Under the pieces are notes generated by a model. It made no database searches and had not been told where the DNA came from. It saw nothing but the letters and a program-made list of their open reading frames with translations. Source: Lenisia limosa (taxonomy: Eukaryota; Breviatea). Taken from it: a stretch of 27,805 bases of DNA. The stretch is taken from the NCBI GenBank assembly GCA_001655205.1, contig LPNZ01009141.1, forward strand, positions 1 to 27,805, given 5' to 3'. The position numbers and the translations under genes were made by a program. Below, piece by piece: positions 9,484-20,200 of this stretch; the stretch's first letter is position 1, and every line of letters begins with the position of its first letter.

Positions 9484-11348
9484 ATGTCTTCTAAAACCGC
9501 TCTTATTGTCCATTGGCATCCTTCTACCCTCTCATTCAACCATGCATGTTATAAAAAAGCTATTGATGGACTCAAAGAAGCTGGGTGAGTCTTGTTGGAT
9601 TATTTCCATCACTTTTTCTTATTTCAAACAGATATGATGTAATTACTTCTGATCTTCGTGAGATGAACTTTAACCCTATCTCCAATGAAGCCAACTTCAA
9701 GGAACTTACTGAGCTGTTAGGGGGGGGGGGGGAAGTTACANNNNNNNNNNNNNNNNNNNNNNNNNNNNNNNNNNNNNNNNNNNNNNNNNNNNNNNNNNNN
9801 NNNNNNNNNNNNNNNNNNNNNNNGAGAGGAGAGTTTCCTTGGAAGGCTTATGTTCTGTAGCACCCCCGAGGGTGGCTTCAAGCAACAAATGGAAGAAATT
9901 GCCATCTATAAGAGTGGCTCTCGTGACAGATATGCTGATGATGTATGATGAGGATTACAACCTTCAAGGATGGTCTTTTGGGTATACCATAATTGAATTG
10001 AAATCACCACTCAGGTCCGAGGCGAAATTGAGAAGCTTCTCAAGGCCGACTTGGTTGTCTTTGTCCAACCATTGTGGTGGTTCAGGTTTGTTGATGACAT
10101 ATTAAATACTGACTTTCAGTGTGCCTGCAATGATCAAGGGATGGATGGACCGTGTTTTGACCATGGGCAACTCTTATGGAATGGGCAAACTGTAAGCTTG
10201 AGAATATAATGATATATTTAACAACACAGAGGTAATTAATTTCCCATCTTTTTTATCAATATCTAACTTTTGAAGGTACGATCAGGGAGGAAACAAGGGC
10301 AAGCGAGGAATGTTCTTCTTCACTGCGGGTTCACTGGAACCATGGTACTCTGTANNNNNNNNNNNNNNNNNNNNNNNNNNNNNNNNNNNNNNNNNNNNNN
10401 NNNNNNNNNNNNNNNNNNNNNNNNNNNNNNNNNNNNNNNNNNNNNNNNNNNNNNNNTTTCACTATGATTCTTGTAAAACTTTTCTTGTTCAACCATTGGA
10501 AAGGATATTTCCGGATCCGAAGAGAATCTTTGTAATAATATGACGATTTAGGAGAGCGGACTTCATGGGCCCATCGATAAGGTGCTGTGGCATCTCCACC
10601 TTGGCTCTATGTGGTTTACTGGTAAGATCGGCACTGGTTATCAATTGAGCTTTGTGACAGTTTTCTAATTTTGAACGTTAATTAAATGATTTTCATGATT
10701 GCTCTTTGAGTGCGACATCATTGAGTTCTGTTTCAACCCTCGTGTGTTTTTTTGGGCCCTCTGAGTTGATTTTCTGAGATTTTCCATTTTACCAGCCAAC
10801 AAAGTTGATTTGGTTTCATAAATCCCCCCCNNNNNNNNNNNNNNNNNNNNNNNNNNNNNNNNNNNNNNNNNNNNNNNNNNNNNNNNNNNNNNNNNNNNNN
10901 NNNNNNNNNNNNNNNNNNNNNNNNNNCCCGTATGTCCGAAGATGATCGTTCCAAGGCTCTCGAGGAATGGGGCGCTTACTGTAAGGTATGCATGCTTTGT
11001 CCAAGGCTACCAACCACCTCTCTGGAGCAATTTCTACAATCTCAAGCCTGGATGCATATCTCTCTACTAAAAATCAATTCTAAAACAACATTGACGATGA
11101 CCACATCCTTATCCTGAATACCATAACCTCTCAGAACATTGACAACGTCAAACCGCTTGACCGCGAGGCCCATGGAATCGTCAATATGGCTGATGTCAAG
11201 GTGGGCGGATTGGATGGATACTCCATTGGGGCATTGATGGGGAGGTTCGTGACGCACTTACAATATAATAGCTATCTAAATATGTATTTTACTATTCAAA
11301 CCTTCCTTTACCACATTTTAGGATGGAATGCGCACAAAGTCGGTGTAA
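9484..11348 (+). CDS. NAD(P)H quinone reductase, NQO / flavodoxin-fold family
   Basis: Predicted FAD- or FMN-binding cytosolic NAD(P)H dehydrogenase (quinone), which would reduce quinones by two electrons. The start MSSKTALIVHWHPSTLSFNH has the beta1/phosphate-loop pattern of the fold. Exons: 9484-9584, 9632-about 9720, 9861-9942, 10015-10085, 10120-10191, 10276 into the gap, 10552-10621, ?-10985, 11135-11248, 11322-11348. Diagnostic stretches are DLREMNFNPISNEANF, LLKADLVVFVQPLWWFSVPA (with MIKGWMDRVLTMG following), GKRGMFFFTAGSLEPWYS, ESGLHGPIDKVLWHLHLG and SEDDRSKALEEWGAYC. All are in the family order, in a product of roughly 270 residues. The C-terminus DGMRTKSV is reached only through a donor after AGGTTC at 11248. 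Three N gaps hide exon ends, including part of the loop after TAGSLEPWYS. Exact cofactor and substrate are not resolved. Confidence 0.9.
9741..9823. other. Assembly gap next to a 13-G run
   Basis: A run of N eight bases after G at 9720-9732. It hides the 3' end of the second quinone reductase exon. Confidence 0.97.
10355..10456. other. Assembly gap in the quinone reductase
   Basis: A run of N that truncates the exon starting at 10276 just after TAGSLEPWYS; a few codons of the active-site loop are missing. Confidence 0.97.
10831..10926. other. Assembly gap flanked by C runs
   Basis: A run of N between C at 10824-10830 and CCC at 10927-10929. It hides the start of the exon ending at 10985. 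Confidence 0.97.
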
Positions 11349-11527
11349 TCTCTCAATTTCTCTGTCGTTATTTATTATTCATGTCTCTTTCTATTTATTT
11401 CACTATCATGTTTTGTGCAGTGAAGGTTTCAATAACTGGTGCATACAGTACAATGACTTGAACAAAAATAAATTAATCAGAAAAACCTACTCAAAAATTA
11501 AATTACACATGACCATTATTACACTAG
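11349..11527. other. Convergent 3' spacer, genes 3 and 4
   Basis: A 179-base AT-rich interval between the quinone reductase stop and the stop of the minus-strand gene at 11528-11530. It holds both 3' ends; AATAAA occurs at 11468-11473 on the plus strand. No gene is seen in it. Confidence 0.5.
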
Positions 11528-13642
11528 TTACACGAAGGTGCTTGTCTCCTGCATTGGAGGAAGAAAGAAGTCTCCGGGGGTGGCAATGGAGGGTGACCTG
11601 TAGGACATTAAAAGAATTATCTACATTCAAAGCTGGAAAAAATAGCAAATCATTATTGTTGTTACAGATAGACATGTAGACATTAAACACAAATCAGGAG
11701 CCCAAACGTGAAAAAAATCAACAAATATCTCTGAAAGCATGAGAAGGATGCCTTTACACTAATTTTGATGAATGATAAAAACAAAGCCACTTACGCCAAA
11801 GGTCCGGTTGAATGGCTTTCTGGCTGTTCTAAAGAAGCAGGATCCTGTTCGTTCGTAGCAGTCTCATCATCCTTATTTGCCTCTACTTCTATTGACTCTT
11901 CCTTTCCCAAAGCATCAAGAACCGCATGTGAATTCTCCAATTGAGCTATCATAACCTTCAAGCACGCTGCCCGTTCGTTCAACTGAATGGTTGGAAGTTT
12001 TAAGTAGTATTATTCAAGGCAGTCACTCCTGAGAACTTCCCAATTACACACCAAAACAGAACCAAAGAAATTCCTCCACAAACTTTCTCAGTTCCACGAA
12101 CTATCACTGATACGATCTGATTCTCGCGCTCGATTCTCACTGGGGGCTTTTGCTTGTTTGCTGCTCGCCACTTCTCCACCTAGATTCCAGTCATTCAAAG
12201 TGAAGCTTTGGGTGTTAATAAGGTCACACCAGACACCTTATATATGATATATATATCATATAGNNNNNNNNNNNNNNNNNNNNNNNNNNNNNNNNNNNNN
12301 NNNNNNNNNNNNNNNNNNNNNNNNNNNNNNNNNNNNNNNNNNNNNNNNNNNNNTACAACCTGTGAACACAGCTTGCTGCGGACCTGTCATAGAGACAATG
12401 TCTCAAAACTCAATAAATAATGAATTTGATATTTCAAACAGCCGATGTAGATTCTTCTATTCCTACCTCATGTGATCCTTTATTGGCAGCCGCATAGGCA
12501 CTACTGAAGCTCTGTGTGGCTTTCTGTGCCTTCTTCTCAGCCTTTTGGGTCAGTTAAGGAGTGGTAAAAATGATTTGGGTAAGTTCCAATGATATGGGGT
12601 ACTTAGGACTTCCCCATGAAAGCAACACGATTAATCCTTGAATAACAATATGTCTTAGTGATATTAGAAGAACATTTAGGAACAAGGCCTAGCAACTCAA
12701 AGGAATATGTCTGTTTGAAGCAGTATTGATGTAATAGCTACGTATCTTACATACTGCCCTGAAAGTGATGGGGGTAGAACTTTCCAAGAGCTAATGTGGT
12801 TTCAGAATCATTGGAAAATAAAAATCGTTGGCTCGATGCAACCACCCACAAGAACTGCGGAATTCTTCCTAGACTCTCGCCTCGAGGTTTGTGCAGAAAC
12901 AATTTCTTCTTCAGAAATGCCTGGGCATATATCCTGAAACGATCAGAAGGCAAGAACTACGCTCCACAGAAGGAGGACAATAATTGTTGTCACGACACCG
13001 TTTAATCCAAAAAAGAATAGATAAAGTTTGATTTAGGAGGGCTGAGTAGATATTTCATTCTGAGTATAACCCACCACCAGACCTCTTTGAATTGTAAGAG
13101 GCCATACCACCCCTTCTTCCTTGGAATGCGGAAGAATATATCACTACCCTTTGAAATAGCCTAGGGGGTCAAAATACGCTGAGTAAGGGGCTATAGATCA
13201 AATCGAATATGGATAAGAAGAATAGTTCCAAATAGAGTGCAAAATCAACACGATGAGATGAAAAAGAAAAAGTTACACTTGGAAAGGATTTCAATAACCC
13301 TCAAAAAGGGTATCAAAGGCCAAGAGATTGTGACACACTGATGAAATCTGGCTATTTAACGTGGATGCTGGGTTGTTTCCTCTGCAGTGTAAGACAAACG
13401 GCAGATTGTAGCAACAAATTGTTAGATTTTATAACTAGGATTAAGAGACAGACATATATATATAGAGGCTATCATTTTAAAAAGATGCCTCACCATCCCC
13501 ACGTATATCTTGCACTGCCAGGAAGTAAGCAGATTTTGTCGAAAAGGTCCAGGTAATGGAGGCAATGAGTCGGCTCATCCATCATAATGGATATAACTGT
13601 CTCCTTCCACGACATTGCTGAACTGGAGTATGCATTATTCAT
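11528..13642 (-). CDS. Unrecognised small helical protein, 7 exons
   Basis: I do not recognise this family. Exons with GT...AG borders and matching phases: 13494-13642, 13083-13119, 12850-12933, 12467-12541, 12141-12179, 11795-11982, 11528-11597. The product is about 215 residues. I chose the ATG at 13640-13642 (MNNAYSSSAMSWKETV); an inner ATG at 13613-13615 is equally possible. The middle is strongly helical and charged (AEKKAQKATQSFSSAYAAAN, VEKWRAANKQKPP, NERAACLKVMIAQLENSHAV), typical of a coiled coil. An acidic, Ser/Thr/Glu-rich tail ending QETSTFV follows. A BAR- or spectrin-like helical bundle is conceivable but no signature proves it. The last four exons are well supported; the first three rest mainly on phase agreement and readable frames. 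Confidence 0.5.
12241..12262. repeat. Perfect 22-bp AT palindrome at a gap edge
   Basis: TATATGATATA is followed immediately by its reverse complement TATATCATATA, two bases before an N gap. It lies in an intron of the minus-strand gene. A hairpin or cruciform here may have stopped sequencing. Confidence 0.8.
12264..12353. other. Assembly gap at the palindrome
   Basis: A run of N inside the intron between the exons at 12141-12179 and 12467-12541; no coding loss is expected. Confidence 0.97.
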
Positions 13643-14069
13643 TCTTTCTGACAAATAAAAGATCATAAAACACCAGCATAACGATTCCACCTCAAAGATA
13701 ACCCCCTCTATAAACAGTTTATATTTCAAAAAAAATCAAAAAGTTCACTCAACACCGACTTGGGAGAGAGAGAGGGGGGGGGGGTCGACACAATACCAAA
13801 GCACCCATCTTTGAAATAACCTCATTATCTGCATACCTTGACCGAAGAGGGGATGGGGTACCAACTTTGAAGTATGTGCCTCAGGGTACTTTTATGGGGG
13901 TGGGGGTTTTACGGGTTCGCTCGCAGCAAGAGAAACAAAATTTATAAAGACAGTAGTATTAAAAGGAAAAAAGTTAAAATCAAAAAATATTTATTGTAGG
14001 ATATTTTTTGTGGGCGCAACAATATTAATTAAATTGTTGAGATTTTTCTTTTCTTTTTTTGATTTCAGT
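13643..14069. promoter_or_regulatory. Divergent promoter region, genes 4 and 5
   Basis: 427 bases separate the two divergent start codons. It contains a G run at 13774-13784, a G-rich stretch near 13900-13910, and an AT-rich segment before the methyltransferase start. A pyrimidine tract ending TTTCAG at 14063-14068 sits one base before the ATG at 14070, exactly like a 3' splice site. The methyltransferase may therefore have a leader intron. No gene is seen. Confidence 0.45.
14017..14039. promoter_or_regulatory. Inverted repeat upstream of the methyltransferase
   Basis: CAACAAT and ATTGTTG form perfect 7-base arms around a 9-base AT spacer, ending 30 bases before the ATG at 14070. It could bind a dimeric factor or simply be intronic leader sequence. 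Nothing in the sequence decides between these. Confidence 0.25.
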
Positions 14070-17000
14070 ATGTCAAAACATGGAAAGAAGAGAAGGGCCC
14101 AAAATGAGAAACCCGCAGCCAAGGTCCCTCGGAAAGTTGAGGTTGTCGCACCCCCACCACAAGTGGTAGGCAGTGACTAAATCGGCTAATATGAAGACGT
14201 TACAATGTGATAGTGTAATCGTGGTTTAGAACGATGAAAGTGACAGTGATGATGACTTCTCTGCAATTAAGGTAAGCATCTACCTCTATATTGGTGTTAA
14301 CATGAGCGTTACCCCCCCCCCCCCNNNNNNNNNNNNNNNNNNNNNNNNNNNNNNNNNNNNNNNNNNNNNNNNNNACAAAATAAGGTTTGTGATGAGTGTT
14401 TACTGATTTTATGATGTTTGTTTACGTTTGGTAGGTCAACAAGGTGTTTTTGGAGAAAGCTGAGGCGCCTGAGATTGAGGAAGACGAGGATACTGGCTTT
14501 GAAGTGGTTGATGAAGCGAAGGATACGTCCAAGTTCAATGTCGAATCTCTTGTCAAGGCTTCTATGGCTAAGAAGGCCCATCATGACAAGCATGGACATG
14601 AGGATGAAGAGGTTTCTCGTGTTGTTGCTGCTCCTGAGCCTGTTGAGGAGAAGGTTGTGGAGGAAAAGAAGGTTGAGAAGAAGGTTGTGGAGGAAGAAAG
14701 TGAAAATGAAGAGGAAAAACAGGAGAAACTCAGCCGTGCGAGCATTATGAAGAACCAAAAGTCCTTCATGATTTCTAAATCTAAGAAATCAGAGGAGAAG
14801 GGCTCCAGAGGCAGCAAAGAGAACAAAGGTAAGGAGACCACGTACCCCGCTGCTACCTTCTCGTTCCCCTTCTGGTCTTATTACATTTAGGGCGTGATTG
14901 GACAGTTTCCATTGCTATCCCTGGCTCAATTATCGCAAATGCTCAGGTATTACCCAGTCTTCAAAATTTGATCTCTACCACCATTTGTAATTTCTGATCA
15001 TGCGCAGTCAAAGGAGCTGAAGACATACCTTGTGGGACAAGTCGCACGTGCGTGCACAGTTTTCAATGTTGATGAGATCATTGGTTGGCAGAGGGTTGTT
15101 ACAAATATTATGTTATCCACAGATCACAATATCTTTACCCGTGTTGCTCTTCACCCACTTAGTGTTCAATGAGAACCCCCAGACAATCCCACAACGCTCT
15201 GATGAGGTTTGCTTGGTGACTTGTGAAATATAATTAGCCAACCAGGGCTTGTCCTTTGTATCTTCTGACCCTTTTGGGGCTGTAGATTTCACCATATCCC
15301 ATCATCCCTTAGGGCGATCGGTTCGTTGGGGCTCGGAGGGATGCCGACCCGAACCTGTTCCTCTCCCGCGTTCTTCAGTACCTCGAGTGTCCGCAGTACC
15401 TCAGAAAGGCTCTGTTCCCACAGCACCCTGATCTGCAGTAGGCTGGGCATATAATATTGGCCATCTGTTTCATGTGTTGCTACCTTTAGAATGAAGCGAT
15501 TAACAGCAAAAATCTGGAAAGCAGCGAATTTTTTTCATAAAGCTAGTATACATATGATATATAGCTTTGAAGGGGTCCTGATAGAACCCAATAGAAACAA
15601 CACAAGGCCAAAGACCGTATTTAGCGCTTCCCTGAGACGCCGGTCCAGCCAGTACCTAAGAATCTACTTCTGTGTTTGTATTGTTCTTATTCTTCAGGTT
15701 TGCGGGTCTTCTAAACCCTCTGGATGCCCCCCATCACATGAGACGGGATCAGGAGCTTGAGGTAGGTCAACAGAGCAAAATAAATATTTAGCTCGTATTT
15801 CATCAAAAATGATGCTCTTTAAAAATAAATGCCAAGTAAATAGTCTTATTCAAACGCTTGTTTGATAAGGATTGTCATTGTATTCTGACATCCTGTTGTT
15901 CACAATTGAGTTTCTAAAATTGTGCTAGGGAACTGCTATTTGAAATTGCTGTCTCCCAGGTTGTTTACTGACTTCTAAGTATCGTGAAGGTGTTGTGATC
16001 GACAAACACTGCAAGGCCGGCGGATGCTTTATCAACGCGGGTATCATGAATGTAGGCATTTTGTGTTCTGTATTCCCAAAAGGGAACAAAATCGTTCATA
16101 CCTCGATGCTGCATCTGGCAATCAGCCCTCTTCTTCTCTTCTAAGCACTTCCGCCTTCTTGATAGAATGGTTTCATCAAGCTCTCCTGTATTTGACATCT
16201 GGTTTTTAGCTAGCTTATCTCATTTTTAGCCTGTTTGGGCCAAGGCCCCTTTGAAGCCGAAGGTTCGTGTCACGTGCAAGATGGCTCCTTCTGCNNNNNN
16301 NNNNNNNNNNNNNNNNNNNNNNNNNNNNNNNNNNNNNNNNCTGGTGCCCCCAACTGAACCCCGTGAACAGGCCGGCCTTTACTGGGGATACTCCGTGAGA
16401 TCTGCAGAAGGAATTTCCAAAGTTTTTGAGGATTGTCCCTACAAGGTAAGTTCAAAAGATTGAGGGAAAATCCAAGAAGTTGGTGAATTCTTATCGTTTT
16501 AGGGTGGATATGATCTCACGATTGGAACATCTGAAAGAGGGCAAATCGCCTCCGAAGCTAAGCCCAGACTATTTAGGTTGGTTTCTGTCAATAGTGATAA
16601 GGATCAAATCAATTTCTTAACGTTGCTTTTTGAACCGAAATGATCCAAATTACTCCACCAACCATTATTTTACGATTTAGACACATGCTTGTTGTGTTTG
16701 GTGGATTAGAGGGACTTGAAGCTGCTGTTGACGGGGATCAAAACGCCCAGGTATGATATGGAGTCTGTGTTGAACTTTCAATCACATTCAGTTCAGCAGA
16801 TTCAGTCTGAACAATCCTCAAAAGCTTCCCTTCTTTTCCGTATATTTATTATTTATGACTTTTATCTCATCTTACAGGTTGACAACCCCAAGGAGTTCTT
16901 TGATATGTACCTCAATACCTGCCCGAACCAAGGCTCTCGCACTATCCGAACCGAAGAGGTAAGACAAATCCCAGAGAATACCTGGAACTTATCGATATTA

Positions 17001-17216
17001 TTGCAGTGAAACTTGTCGTTTCATGCTCTATTTCACCTTTCCTTTGTGGTGGGGATTTGTTGTTGTTTTAATTTTTAAAAATATTTAGCCAATAGAGCTG
17101 ACTTTTGGTTTTTGTTTTGTTATATACATCCAGTTTTACCCCCTCCCAAGGCGATCCTGGTGTCCATGGCGGCGATCTCACATCTTATCCCCACTCATAA
17201 GCCTCCCGACTGGTAA
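14070..17216 (+). CDS. SPOUT1: SPOUT-class RNA methyltransferase, C9orf114/SPOUT1 family
   Basis: Predicted S-adenosylmethionine-dependent RNA methyltransferase of the SPOUT1/CENP-32 family (Pfam Methyltrn_RNA_3), probably nuclear. Exons: 14070-14165, 14230-14271, 14435-14828, 14891-14946, 15008-15083, 15163-15206, 15313-15437, 15698-15761, 15980-16051, 16230-16445, 16503-16576, 16681-16750, 16878-16958, 17151-17216. All phases agree and the exons sum to 1,476 bases (491 residues). Residues 1 to about 177 are a charged extension absent from the family core: a basic start (MSKHGKKRR), an NDESDSDDDF acidic patch, and a Glu/Lys/Val stretch of coiled-coil type. The core then runs through DWTVSIAIPGSIIANAQ, LQYLECPQYLRKALFP, FAGLLNPLDAPHHMR, EQAGLYWGYSVR, GYDLTIGTSERG, LVVFGGLEGLEAAVDGD and NQGSRTIRTEEAILVSMAAI, all characteristic of the family; the last includes the knotted cofactor site. 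An N gap inside exon 10 preserves frame. The end (HKPPDW) is complete. Confidence 0.97.
14325..14374. other. Assembly gap after a 13-C run
   Basis: A run of N directly after C at 14312-14324, inside intron 2 of the methyltransferase; no coding loss. Confidence 0.97.
16295..16340. other. Assembly gap inside methyltransferase exon 10
   Basis: A run of N of 46 bases. The reading frame before (CKMAPSA) and after (LVPPTEPREQ) is continuous, so the gap size is probably right and about 15 residues are hidden. Confidence 0.97.
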
Positions 17217-17224
17217 ACGTTGAA

Positions 17225-20200
17225 CTAGATAGAGCTGATTTCAATGGTAGAGAGTCGCTTATCAGAAAACAGACAGTAGTCTTTTCGAGTGGATTTGTCC
17301 ACTCCAAATAAGGTACCTTTGAAGGTGGTATTGGGGTTCTATAGGTTAAGTGGATGATGAAAGTGCAAACTATGATTGAAGTTGAAACGGTTTAGAAATA
17401 CAAAAGTGCATAATCAGAAACATGGAAACAATAAAAGAAAGAAAAAACTACAAACCCAAATGAATTAAAATACACTACATTTCCCTTGGGACCTCCAAAG
17501 CCGCTGAATTGAGAAACTCCTGGAGGGATGTTTGGTGGCTCTGATCTGCACGGGCTAAGAGGGCTGATTTCTGAACAATAAATAACATGGGTATAAGTGC
17601 AAAACTGACCAATATTATTATGCTGCAGGTTATAAAAGAACTCATCGACAAACCTCTTCAGAAAGCAACGGTACCGTCAGGTTTTTGAAATCTCCTGGCT
17701 CGAGAGCTCTTTGGGACTGAAACAGTGAATAGCAATATTTGTGTTCATGGTTATGAATGTCCTTCAAACATTCAGATATTCAATGCTTGATAGGTATACC
17801 GCCAGCCCCCACCCAGTTGGCCTGAACGGGGATGACTCGAATTTGGACTCGAGACTCGGTCGTGATTGGTACTCCCTTAAGGTATGAAAAATATTATTTA
17901 AAATATCGGAATAGGGGAAAGCAAACCATAAGGCAATCTCTCCCAAACAGGTTTCCAAACACTCACCTGCAAGGCAGTGTTGATATCTTCGGGGGCTTTA
18001 ACTCGAGTTCCATTAACCTGGGGGTGATTGGGATAAAGCAACCCCCCCCCCCCGTATATGGCAAGTATTGAGTTTCAAATGATGATACGAACACAGCTTT
18101 ACAAGGAGTTGAAATACCTCGAGTGGTACCCTAGCAACCCTCCAACCTTCAAAATTAGGTCACCAACTTGGCCCGAGGACAATGCGTAGGGGTGACCAGG
18201 GAGGGCAGCAAGAACCTAAAAGATCAGAAATATTGGATGAGAGGTGATTCATTCATTCATTGTGAGAGAATATATGTACTATATGGCATATGTAGAAACG
18301 AGAAATACACAAGGGATTAAGATCTCAAAGAAGATATCGGATTAAAGAAGCGCTGCCCACCTTGAGTCCAACGGGATGACTGGAGGGGCACGTGACCAGA
18401 CCCAAATCAGCAGGGCCCTGTCGGATCCTGTCCACCCGCGCCTGCAGCTGTCGGCCCTCAGCAGCAAACAGCTTCTCAAGGCCCAGAATCTGATCGGCGG
18501 CGAGGCTGAAGCTGGACAAGGCGGACATCGCGGGGCTTCGTGGAGGGGATGCATGGATGTTGTGCGTGAGGTTCGGCTGAGGAGAGCTCGCGGCTTGACT
18601 TGCCTTATTTGGAAGGATTCTCCGTGCGTTGAGAGTGGGTGTTGGTCCCCTGGTGTCAGAAAAAGTGGAACGAAAAATAGACATTTGTAGTATTCAGTAT
18701 CAATTAACTACCATGGTACGGTTCACCCCGAAAGTATCAGTAAAAATGTAACTTTAGATCAAGTAATTTAAATTATCATATCAACTGCCCAACTTTAAAG
18801 AAGAGGAGTGAGCTGGTTGGGGGGAGCTGACAACATTTTGGGTGGCTTGTTTAGGAGCAGTGGATGGGGGCGAGATGGCTGGATTGTAAAAGGCCTCTCT
18901 TCCCGAATATTGTACTCACTATCAGACAAATACTTTGCCAAAAAAAAAAGCTCTATGAAGGAATATAACAATGCAATGGAGGAATAAAAAGGTAATTAAT
19001 AATTAATGTTGTTCCAGATACAGATGTAAAGGTTACTTGTTTCACTGTTTAAAGGTCCAATTAAGATATTATGGAAGATATTCAAGCGTCAATCGTGTCA
19101 CGACTAATCGCGGTCAGTGTATATCCTCAGCACTGGCAAAAACCAACTACCATTATGGTGCATGAAGCGACTGGTGGCGCTCTGGTCTTCCAGCGGCTCC
19201 TGGAATATCAGATCAGAAGATTGGGCAGAAATGAGATACAATAAAGGTAATCGGGCCAAAGGTGCAAACTAAAAAGGTTGAAAGTAAGAACCTAAAAAAG
19301 GAGATTGTAGCAAGAAGGAGATAGATAAGTACCTTGGGGCAACTTTCGTTCAATTACAAAATTCCCTCCAGTCCACAGTATGGTAATTTTGTTTAGGTAT
19401 CCCTATGTAGATTCTTGTATCCCCAAATAGTTGTCTACATTTTGTCAAATGTTCCTTGCTCTTTTAAAGAAACGTAAAAATAATCACCCACAATTGGAGT
19501 TCCAGGGAAAGCGCCGTCATTCGAGTGGTCACTATCAAAACTGTTCTGAAATGGTAACTCAAATAGATGATGATGTTAATACCATGAAGAAGTAGGAACA
19601 AAGTGTGAAATATGGAGCTTTTATATCTGGTTGTCATATCTGGTAGAAGAAAAATGAGAAAGTTAAGAAATGTATATTATACTAGTATAAATATATTACC
19701 TACTCTATCTGAGGATATCTAGCAGCATTGTGTTTTTTTTACTATAAAAAGCACTATTGCGCAATGTTCCAAAATTTTTGTTTTCAAACATCTTTTTTGG
19801 CCCCACAATTTCTTGCATTTCCTCATCTGAGAAGCTGAGGTCCACTGTCTTCATGGAGCTCGATAAGAGAGTATCGCCGAGTTCTGGGAAAACTTCGTCC
19901 GCCTCCTCTCCTGGGGGGGGGGGGNNNNNNNNNNNNNNNNNNNNNNNNNNNNNNNNNNNNNNNNNNNNNNNNNNNNNNNNNNNNNNNNNNNNNNNNNNNN
20001 NNNNNNAATGTGCTAAAAAAAAACCTTTCGTAAGAGGAATTTTGGAATTAGACATGCTATAATGGGCAAATAAATTACCACTCACCCAAAGAAATGACAC
20101 TGTGAGTGGGGTAGCCAAGTGGTCTAAATAATCAGAAAATAAAACGCTAAAGTGATTCTCTCCAGGTATAGACGACTGGAATTCAAGATTATGGTACCAC

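Noticed and set aside
11323-11679. Plus-strand frame continuing past the quinone reductase with MECAQSRCNL
   Set aside because: The donor after AGGTTC gives a phase-0 join to DGMRTKSV and a stop at 11348; the longer frame is AT-rich 3' sequence.
14309-14758. Minus-strand open frame rich in Leu and Phe
   Set aside because: It mirrors the Lys/Glu-rich exon 3 of the methyltransferase and runs into an N gap; low-complexity shadow.
16959-17012. VRQIPENTWNLSILLQ as the true C-terminus of the methyltransferase
   Set aside because: The downstream exon at 17151 restores the family ending AILVSMAAI in phase, so this is retained intron.
18361-18684. ATG at 18682-18684 as start of an independent PDZ gene with a transit-peptide-like N-terminus
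   Set aside because: An acceptor (ACACCAG) lies inside this frame before GGGACC, and using it links in phase to exon 18794-18878. Kept as an alternative, not as the main model.
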